This document shows positions 1 to 4,961 of a DNA stretch of 11,605 bases, piece by piece; the first letter of the stretch is position 1; each line of letters opens with the position of its first letter. Source of the stretch: an uncultured Clostridia bacterium (lineage in GTDB: Bacteria > Bacillota > Clostridia > Oscillospirales > Oscillospiraceae); NCBI GenBank assembly GCA_946061345.1, contig CAMGRA010000022.1, positions 1 to 11,605 on the forward strand, in the 5' to 3' direction. The notes under the pieces are model-generated. The model saw only the letters and a list, made by a program, of their open reading frames with translations. It searched no databases and was not told where the DNA came from. Both the position numbers and the translations under genes were made by a program.

Positions 1-1210
1 TGTCGGTGGCATAGGTCATCTGCAGAGAGGTGACCTTAGTCAGCTCGTCAAGCTCAACCTTGAACTCATAGTCCAGTCCGATGTAAGCGTCTTTGGCAGT
101 GATGGTCATCTTCGGGTTGAGGACGTAGCCCAGGTTCAGGCTGTCGTCCACCTTGAAGAACCGCATGGCGAAGAGCTGCGTGCTGCCATTGAACGTCCAG
201 CCGCTGAAGGAGTTGCTGAAGTACTCAATGCAGACAGAATTGCTGCCGTATTTTGCAGTTTTGTTATAGAGGATGTAGCCGCCGGTGGCTTCCTCAATGG
301 TCCACCAGCTGTAGTCCTTGTCGAGAGCCGCCATATAGAGGCACTCAGCATTGTTGGTCTTGCCGTCAACGACTTCGTTGGGGGAGGTACGCAGGTACTG
401 GCCGTTGTTTTCAAAGGCGTAGTAGTTGCCGTCCTGGTGAACGGTAAAAATCAGGGATCCGTTGCCGATATCCAGCTTGCCGTCGGACAGGGTGGACTTG
501 ATGCCGGTCATGCTGGGTGCAGTGACGTCGTCGGACTGGGGTCCGAAGGTCATCTCCGCATTGTCATTGTAGATCACGACCTTGTCGCCGTCGACGGGCT
601 TCTCGCCGGCAACGGGCTTCTCGCCGATGTAGCCATCGCCATCGGGATCGGCCAGCTTTTCGTCAATGGCGTAGAACTTAAACATGAAAATCTCGGACAA
701 TGTCGTACAGGTCCAGGCCTTGATCGCACTGTAGTACTCCAGATAGATATCCTTGCCGTTGTACTTATTCTCGGCATTGACGATGGTGTAGCCTTCAAAG
801 CCGGTAGCCGGGCTGATCTTCCATTTGGTGCCGGTAACAGCGCTGTCCTTCACGTCGATCTTCTCGCTGCTGTCGACAAAGAGGTATTTGCCGCCGCAGG
901 TGATGTAATAGGTGCCGTCGGAGTTTTTTACCAGCTTAAATACACCGGCACCGTCAGTAACTGCGATATTGGAATCTTCCTCATTGGTCGCAGCCTTAGA
1001 GACACCGATACTGCCGCCGTCAATGGCGCCGCTGAAAACGCCGCCGGCAGAAGCGCTGTAAATGACAACGCTTTGATTGTCTGCGGGCATTTCAGCCAAA
1101 GGAGTGGCCGGATAGCTTTCCTTGGCGGCAAACGCCAGCGTGGGCAGCATTGTGAGAACCATCACCACAACCAGCAGCGCGGAAATGAATCTCGTGAAAT
1201 GCTTTCTCAT
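1..1210 (-). CDS. Secreted modular protein, N-terminal part (3' end outside window)
   Basis: The frame stays open for 403 codons from the ATG at 1210 to the left edge, so the C-terminus is missing. An excellent Shine-Dalgarno site (AAGGAGG, 1218-1224) lies 7 nt upstream. Residues 1-29 form a Sec signal peptide (basic start, hydrophobic core, cleavage near LAFAA). The mature part has two related modules of about 140-150 residues, roughly 46-186 and 208-358. Both begin VVIY, carry a DGxYY strand near the middle, and end in an aromatic block (WTCTTLSEIFMFKFYAID versus WTFNGSTQLFAMRFFKVD). A third segment starts near 366 and resembles an Ig-like beta domain. No catalytic motif is visible in this part. 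Modules of this look occur, from memory, in large secreted hydrolases or S-layer proteins of gut clostridia, so an enzymatic or anchoring domain may lie beyond the edge. That is inference, and the function is unassigned. Confidence 0.85.
   Translation of the reverse strand, partial: MRKHFTRFISALLVVVMVLTMLPTLAFAAKESYPATPLAEMPADNQSVVIYSASAGGVFSGAIDGGSIGVSKAATNEEDSNIAVTDGAGVFKLVKNSDGTYYITCGGKYLFVDSSEKIDVKDSAVTGTKWKISPATGFEGYTIVNAENKYNGKDIYLEYYSAIKAWTCTTLSEIFMFKFYAIDEKLADPDGDGYIGEKPVAGEKPVDGDKVVIYNDNAEMTFGPQSDDVTAPSMTGIKSTLSDGKLDIGNGSLIFTVHQDGNYYAFENNGQYLRTSPNEVVDGKTNNAECLYMAALDKDYSWWTIEEATGGYILYNKTAKYGSNSVCIEYFSNSFSGWTFNGSTQLFAMRFFKVDDSLNLGYVLNPKMTITAKDAYIGLDYEFKVELDELTKVTSLQMTYATD
140..1075 (-). 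repeat. Tandem duplication of a secreted beta-rich module
   Basis: Residues about 46-186 and 208-358 of the left-edge secreted protein align with each other by eye. Shared features are the VVIY opening, a DGxYY strand, a GxYL strand, a W-containing strand followed by GY-I, then an E-YF/YY turn and the closing W-x(6)-S-x2-F-x-x-(K/R)F block. The match is clear in protein but not in DNA, so the duplication is old. Confidence 0.65.
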
Positions 1211-1308
1211 GTTGTTTCCTCCTTATTCATTGCAGGGTCCTCCGGCGGTTTCACGGTTTGCATAGGCGTTCCGTAAAAGGGCGCAGAGATACCTATAGTG
1301 ATAATTCA

Positions 1309-1337
1309 ATGATACCACATCCGCCGCGGAATTGCCA
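1309..1337 (-). promoter_or_regulatory. Candidate promoter of the left-edge secreted protein gene
   Basis: On the minus strand there is an extended -10 (TGG then TATCAT, -10 at 1309-1314). A weak -35 candidate (TGGCAA, 1332-1337) lies 17 nt upstream. This would give a leader of roughly 90 nt. The -35 matches consensus at only three positions, so the call rests mainly on the extended -10. Confidence 0.4.
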
Positions 1338-1527
1338 TACAAAAAATGCCTCTTGTTTCCAATTTCTCGATTTTTGTGGAGTTTTACAAGGATCCTGTCC
1401 ATCCATTAAAATATTTATTCTATAACACGACCAAAAAAAACAAAAAATCAAGTAATTTCAGCGGTTTTTTATTTTTTGTCTATTTTGCCAACCGAGGGAG
1501 AAGTCTTTCCCTTTGCCACGCTTTTTC

Positions 1528-1556
1528 TTGACAGAAGCGTGCCTGATACTTATAAT
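1528..1556 (+). promoter_or_regulatory. Perfect-consensus sigma-A promoter of the YibE/F gene
   Basis: TTGACA (1528-1533), a 17-nt spacer, then TATAAT (1551-1556): both hexamers and the spacing are ideal. A T-rich stretch lies directly upstream. Transcription would start near 1563, giving a leader of only about 25 nt. Confidence 0.9.
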
Positions 1557-1576
1557 AATAGAGAATATCCTTGTCC

Positions 1577-1581
1577 GGAGG
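1577..1581 (+). promoter_or_regulatory. Shine-Dalgarno site that fixes the YibE/F start
   Basis: GGAGG ends 7 nt before the ATG at 1589. It lies inside the extra codons that would follow the in-frame TTG at 1571, so 1589 is the real start. The TTG itself has no ribosome binding site at a workable distance and would sit about 8 nt from the predicted transcription start. Confidence 0.85.
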
Positions 1582-1588
1582 CGTCACT

Positions 1589-3070
1589 ATGCGTGAACTG
1601 AAATATAAAAAGCCGCTCTGGTGGTCTCTTGCGGCGCTGGGCGCTCTCATTGCAGCCGGAAGCCCGGCTCTGTTCGTTGTCCGTATCTGCCGTGAGGGCT
1701 TTTCGCTTCTTCCCAGTTCGGTCCTGCTGGCCTCTGCCGTGGGTGGAGGCCTGCTGATCTATCAAAGCCTGCGCGTACTGTCAGCCCTCAAGGCGCTGCG
1801 GCCGGAGCGAGAGATCCGCAGCGGCCCGAGAAGTGAGCGGGAGCAGGCTTTGGCGGCAATGACGCATCTGAAAGCCGACGTTTCCCGACGTTTTTCCAGA
1901 GTCCTCTCGGTTGTCATTTCGATCCTGGCAGCTGCGGTTTTTCTCTGGGCCTATGGCGAGGCACAGACCACCGAATCCATTCCCCAGTCCGCTGCCGTCA
2001 CAGGCATGAAATATGAAAAAGGCGTGGTCATTTCCATTGATGACAGCCAGTATCAGGGACAGCAGGACGTGGAGGACGTGCCGGTTGGAAAGCAGGTGGT
2101 CACGATAGAGCTCACCTCCGGTGACTATGCCGGAAACCGCTATCAGCTCACCAACAACCTGAGTTATCTCTACGGCACAGTTCTGGAGGAGGGCGACCAT
2201 GTCACTGTATCCGTATCCATGGTCGATGGTGAAGCCTACGAGATCCTTTTGCAGGATTATGACCGCACCGCGCCTCTGCTCTGGATCATTCTGATCTTCC
2301 TCGTTGTCACAGTTTTGGTTGGCGGCAAGGTAGGCGCAAAGTCCCTGCTTGGTCTTGGGCTTACCATTCTGTGTGTGTTTGCCGTCCTCATCCCCATGCT
2401 TCTGGGCGGCTGGCCAACTCTTCCGACGATTCTGGGTCTGTGTGCCTTTGTGACGGTAGTGGAATTTGTGATTCTCGACGGTGTCAACAAAAAGACCGTC
2501 TGCGCGATTCTCGGCACCATATCCGGTGTGCTCTTCGCCCAGCTCTTCGGTCAGCTTGCCTGTAAGCTGCTGCGGGTCAACGGCTTTTTGATGTATTCAG
2601 CAGAGTCGGCAATTGAAGCCCTGCTCCAAATCAAGCAGGGACAGGATCCCTTCCACTCCCTGCAGATCGGCGATCTTCTGGTGGGCGGTATTCTGATTGC
2701 AGCCCTCGGCGCGGTCAACGACGTGGCCATGAGTATCAGTTCCTCCATGAACGAACTGATATCGGTCAACCCGGATCTTTCACGCCGGAAGCTGTTCAGA
2801 TCCGGAATGAATATCGGACGAGATATGGTCGGTACCATGACCAATACGCTGATCCTTGCTTTGGTTGGCAGCAGCCTGGTGATGATGATCTATCTTTCCT
2901 CTCTGGAGCCGTCCTTCCAGCAGCTCATGAGCACCACCTTCCTCTCTGTGGAGATGGTCCAGATGCTTGCCAGCTCCATCGGCGTTATCCTGGCAGTTCC
3001 CATGTCGGTGCTTCTGGGTACGCTGCTTTTCGGTCACCGGAAGCACGCCGAAAAACGGGTTCCAGAATAA
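1589..3070 (+). CDS. YibE/F-family polytopic membrane protein with N-terminal extension
   Basis: 493 residues. The family signature is clear in the C-terminal half: a segment rich in small residues with GAVNDVAMSISSSMNEL (about 374-390), then SGMNIGRDMVGTMTNT (about 405-420). Predicted membrane helices lie near 9-33, 40-64, 103-122, 229-246, 250-273, 277-297, 303-325, 361-380, 415-437 and 455-481. Residues about 125-225 form an extracytoplasmic beta-rich domain before the helix bundle, as usual for the family. Firmicute members I know are nearer 360-400 residues. The extra length here is the first 100 residues, with two added helices and a basic loop. YibE/F proteins have no firmly established biochemical role; some are thought to be transporters or permease-like. 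The gene is monocistronic, from a perfect-consensus promoter to hairpins right after the stop. Confidence 0.9.
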   Translation: MRELKYKKPLWWSLAALGALIAAGSPALFVVRICREGFSLLPSSVLLASAVGGGLLIYQSLRVLSALKALRPEREIRSGPRSEREQALAAMTHLKADVSRRFSRVLSVVISILAAAVFLWAYGEAQTTESIPQSAAVTGMKYEKGVVISIDDSQYQGQQDVEDVPVGKQVVTIELTSGDYAGNRYQLTNNLSYLYGTVLEEGDHVTVSVSMVDGEAYEILLQDYDRTAPLLWIILIFLVVTVLVGGKVGAKSLLGLGLTILCVFAVLIPMLLGGWPTLPTILGLCAFVTVVEFVILDGVNKKTVCAILGTISGVLFAQLFGQLACKLLRVNGFLMYSAESAIEALLQIKQGQDPFHSLQIGDLLVGGILIAALGAVNDVAMSISSSMNELISVNPDLSRRKLFRSGMNIGRDMVGTMTNTLILALVGSSLVMMIYLSSLEPSFQQLMSTTFLSVEMVQMLASSIGVILAVPMSVLLGTLLFGHRKHAEKRVPE

Positions 3071-3074
3071 ACGT

Positions 3075-3100
3075 GTGGCCGGGCAGTGCTGCCCGGCCAC
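3075..3100. other. Perfect GC-rich hairpin after the YibE/F gene
   Basis: An 11-bp perfect stem (GTGGCCGGGCA, 3075-3085; complement 3090-3100) closes a 4-nt loop, starting 4 nt after the stop codon. No T-tract follows on the plus strand, so it is more likely an RNA 3'-end stabiliser or an assisting terminator hairpin than a stand-alone terminator. Confidence 0.7.
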
Positions 3101-3118
3101 AATATCAATACTCAGCGC

Positions 3119-3175
3119 AAAAAACACGAGTGTGTTCCATCAAAACACACTCGTGTTCTTTTCTTTGTTTTTTCT
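3119..3175. terminator. Bidirectional rho-independent terminator
   Basis: A 14-bp perfect stem (AACACGAGTGTGTT, 3123-3136; complement 3144-3157) has a 7-nt loop. On the plus strand it is followed by a T-rich tail (3158-3175); on the minus strand the A-run at 3119-3122 supplies Ts. It sits between the convergent YibE/F and XRE genes and can terminate both. Confidence 0.9.
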
Positions 3176-3177
3176 CC

Positions 3178-3471
3178 TTAAAGCCGGATCTTACCACCGA
3201 TGAGCTTTCCGGTCGCAGCCAGACGCTCCGCATCGCGGCCCCTGGGTTCCAATACGCCATGAGCGCCCAGCACCAGGAGGATAGCCAGATAGGTATCCCA
3301 ACCAAGCGGAGCAGCACCGCGCTCCATTTCTGAGATTTTCTGGCGGCTCTTACCGACAGCCTCGGCAAGCTCAGCCTGGGACATGTGCATCTTCTTACGA
3401 TACGCAGGTAAATCCCGGACTAACGATTCAATCAGTTCTTTTTGTTGTTCTGTCTGTACAAATTGCGGCAT
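3178..3471 (-). CDS. XRE-family helix-turn-helix regulator
   Basis: 97 residues. A Cro/CI-type HTH spans about residues 22-70: an RKKMHMSQAELAEAVGKSR stretch gives the first helices and turn, and KSRQKISEMERG gives the recognition helix and following loop. There is no ligand-binding or dimerisation domain of note, only about 25 residues beyond the HTH. The start is set by a GGGGAG site 5 to 6 nt before the ATG at 3471. The gene stands alone, with its own strong promoter upstream and the bidirectional terminator immediately after its stop. It is probably a DNA-binding repressor and may regulate itself, since a palindrome overlaps its -35 element. Targets cannot be told from sequence. I do not see a toxin partner beside it; the neighbouring zinc-ribbon gene is upstream on the same strand and has a different architecture. 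Confidence 0.88.
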   Translation of the reverse strand: MPQFVQTEQQKELIESLVRDLPAYRKKMHMSQAELAEAVGKSRQKISEMERGAAPLGWDTYLAILLVLGAHGVLEPRGRDAERLAATGKLIGGKIRL

Positions 3472-3552
3472 TGCTCTCCCCTGCTTCCTTTAGATTTTTT
3501 GACTGAGTATTTTTATGCAAAGTTTTCCCCATAAAACCCAATCAATGGAAAG

Positions 3553-3581
3553 AGTATACCATGGAAAAAACCTTTTGTAAA
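3553..3581 (-). promoter_or_regulatory. Promoter of the XRE regulator gene
   Basis: On the minus strand TTTACA (3576-3581) and TATACT (3553-3558) are separated by exactly 17 nt. Each hexamer is one base from consensus. The predicted leader is about 75 nt. Confidence 0.82.
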
Positions 3582-3588
3582 CCGGTTT
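3579..3588. promoter_or_regulatory. Candidate operator palindrome at the XRE promoter
   Basis: The perfect palindrome AAACCGGTTT overlaps the first half of the -35 element. A second dyad (AAACAA-2-TTGTTT, 3615-3628) lies further upstream, and the string TTTTGTAAAC occurs at both places (3573-3582 and 3609-3618). This layout fits autorepression by the XRE protein. Inference only. Confidence 0.4.
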
Positions 3589-3630
3589 TTGAAAAAAATA
3601 AGGGAATTTTTTGTAAACAAAATTGTTTCG

Positions 3631-4425
3631 CTACATAAAATACACCAAACAATAGATAAAAAAGCAGATCACCGCCGCCAAAGCCAGCGCTCCCAGGATG
3701 CTTAGAAGTATAACAAGCCATAACGGAGCTTCCGGTTCCTCCTCTTCCGCATAGGGCATGGGCACCGGGTAATATTCCCGGACCACCGGCGCGGACATTG
3801 GATAAAGCTGCGGCGCGGGTGCTTCCGGCGCAGATAGCTCATCCGGCATCGGTGCAGATTCCACGGGGCAAGTCTCAGCTTCCGGCTGCGCGGGAACCGC
3901 GGGTTCGGTAGGCAGTCCGGCAGGTGTCGGCGCAGCATCATCGGAAAGCACACTGCCGCAGAGGGCACACACAGCCGCGTCCGGCGGATTGACCATGCCG
4001 CAGGAGCAGCGACGCCAATGAGCCACCTCCGCCGTGGTCATGGGCCGTTCCGGAACGTCATGCCAGGCCGTACCGTCAGTGAATACGACGTGTTCCACCC
4101 GGATACGCAGAAGTTCCGCTTCGGCCCGTCCCAGGGCCAGCATACGGTCCTCGCCGAAAATGCTGTGTGGTCGTGCGCCGCAGTCGGCAAGGACCAGACC
4201 GCCTACGGAAAAGGCCGTGGAGCCGTCCGCTCTGCGGCCTTCGATCTGCAGGCATACGGTTCTGATCCTTCGGTCTGTACGGTTGACCAGTCGGACGCGG
4301 GCAAAAACCGTACCGCTGCGTGCCTCGACGCAGCGCTTGCTGCAATAGACCAGCACCGGGCAGTCCGGCTGAAGCTCCGTATGCCGCTGCAATTCGCAGG
4401 ACATAAACCGGTTGGCAGAGACCAT
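3631..4425 (-). CDS. Tail-anchored zinc-ribbon protein
   Basis: 264 residues in three parts. Residues about 20-125 form a compact beta-rich domain ending in a VVFTDGTAWHDVP motif. Residues 138-158 are a zinc ribbon with C140-x-C142 and C153-x2-C156, in the form CSCGMVN...CALCG. A Pro/Ala/Glu-rich linker (about 165-232) then leads to a single membrane helix (about 234-260) at the very C-terminus. There is no signal peptide, so the ribbon and beta domain should face the cytoplasm with a C-terminal anchor. A GGGAGAG ribosome binding site 6 nt before the ATG at 4425 fixes the start. The gap to the DUF4430 lipoprotein gene upstream is 14 nt and holds that site, so the two are co-transcribed. Similar beta domain plus zinc ribbon proteins are common hypothetical proteins in clostridia. 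No function is assigned. Confidence 0.85.
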   Translation of the reverse strand: MVSANRFMSCELQRHTELQPDCPVLVYCSKRCVEARSGTVFARVRLVNRTDRRIRTVCLQIEGRRADGSTAFSVGGLVLADCGARPHSIFGEDRMLALGRAEAELLRIRVEHVVFTDGTAWHDVPERPMTTAEVAHWRRCSCGMVNPPDAAVCALCGSVLSDDAAPTPAGLPTEPAVPAQPEAETCPVESAPMPDELSAPEAPAPQLYPMSAPVVREYYPVPMPYAEEEEPEAPLWLVILLSILGALALAAVICFFIYCLVYFM

Positions 4426-4439
4426 CAGAATCTCTCCCT

Positions 4440-4820
4440 TTATTCTGCGAAGCCGCGGATAAAGACGGCCTCATAGGATGCACCGTCCGTCAATTCCGTA
4501 TCGTCAATGCCCACCATCAGAGATTCCCCATTGCAGGAGAAGCACCACCAGGCCTCGCCGTCATCCCAGTTGGCTGTTTCGCCGTCCACTGTGTCGTAAA
4601 AGCCCGAACTCCCGGCAGACTCAACCACCAGGTTGTTTTCCAGCAGAGCTTCACCAAGGGTCTTTTTGTCGGTATCGATCTCAAAGGTTTTTTCCGTTCC
4701 GTCATCGTGGGTCACAACAAAGGTAAAGTGAACGGTCTGCGTGTTATCCTTTTCCGCGCTGCAGCCCGCAATGGCAAACAGCAGGCAGCAAGACAAAAGA
4801 ATTGCAACGATTCGTTTCAT
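4440..4820 (-). CDS. DUF4430 (transcobalamin C-terminal-like) lipoprotein
   Basis: 126 residues. MKRIVAILLS begins a lipoprotein signal peptide ending in the lipobox AIAGC, with C20 as the acylated residue. The rest (about 27-122) matches the DUF4430 beta-grasp pattern: a TLGEALLENN segment, a GFYDTVDG turn, WDDGEAWWCF with CNGE, and a closing DGASYEAVF. In this superfamily the domain can bind cobalamin or another small ligand, or serve as a surface adhesion module; nothing here decides which. The start at 4820 is preferred over the in-frame ATG at 4880: AAAGGA (4829-4834) lies 8 nt upstream of 4820, and only this start puts the signal peptide at the N-terminus. It precedes the zinc-ribbon gene by 14 nt. 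Only a weak promoter candidate (TTGATA near 4866-4871) is visible upstream. Confidence 0.88.
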   Translation of the reverse strand: MKRIVAILLSCCLLFAIAGCSAEKDNTQTVHFTFVVTHDDGTEKTFEIDTDKKTLGEALLENNLVVESAGSSGFYDTVDGETANWDDGEAWWCFSCNGESLMVGIDDTELTDGASYEAVFIRGFAE

Positions 4821-4828
4821 AATGAATT

Positions 4829-4834
4829 TCCTTT
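4829..4834 (-). promoter_or_regulatory. Shine-Dalgarno site that fixes the lipoprotein start
   Basis: AAAGGA on the minus strand lies 8 nt before the ATG at 4820. It excludes the longer reading from 4880, which would bury the signal peptide behind 20 polar residues. Confidence 0.8.
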
Positions 4835-4901
4835 CGCTTTGATACTGATCCCTGACAGGCTTATCTATCAAGGATCCCATGTGCGGCGCACACTTGCTGT
4901 G

Positions 4902-4943
4902 AAAAACGGGCGCTGCAAAGTTGAAATTGTTTTGCAGCGCCCG
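4902..4943 (-). terminator. Rho-independent terminator of the pncB-SLH operon
   Basis: A 13-bp perfect GC-rich stem (CGGGCGCTGCAAA at 4907-4919 with its complement at 4931-4943) has an 11-nt loop. On the minus strand it is followed by TTTTT (4902-4906). It begins 18 nt after the stop of the SLH protein gene and separates that operon from the DUF4430 lipoprotein gene. Confidence 0.93.
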
Positions 4944-4961
4944 GTATTATCATGCCGGGAT

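Larger units (their letters stand above)
1211..1588. other. Divergent intergenic region, AT-rich, no gene seen
   Basis: This 378-base gap separates the left-edge secreted protein gene (minus) from the YibE/F gene (plus). It holds a candidate promoter for each. The middle (about 1340-1500) is strongly AT-rich with A and T tracts, including a run of eight A at 1433-1440 and an AT-only inverted repeat (CAAAAAAT at 1441-1448, ATTTTTTG at 1471-1478). The tracts fit a bent, UP-element-like promoter region rather than a coding sequence. I see no RNA gene or riboswitch-like structure in it. Confidence 0.6.

Noticed and set aside
437..1276. 279-codon open frame on the plus strand opposite the left-edge secreted protein
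   Set aside because: The minus strand has a signal peptide, a strong Shine-Dalgarno and repeated modules over the same bases; the plus frame shows none of these.
1292..1301. TCACTATAGG on the minus strand, resembling the core of a T7 phage promoter
   Set aside because: Only the 3' part of the 17-19 nt T7 promoter matches and the upstream half is absent. It is a chance match near a normal bacterial promoter.
1571..1588. TTG at 1571 as the start of the YibE/F protein
   Set aside because: It would put the Shine-Dalgarno inside the gene and start only a few nt after the predicted transcription start. The ATG at 1589 has correct spacing.
4866..4871. TTGATA on the minus strand as a -35 for the lipoprotein operon
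   Set aside because: No reasonable -10 lies 16-18 nt downstream (the best candidate matches three of six positions), so it was mentioned only as weak and not listed as a promoter.
4821..4880. ATG at 4880 as the start of the DUF4430 lipoprotein
   Set aside because: It would add 20 polar residues before the signal peptide. The ATG at 4820 has its own ribosome binding site.
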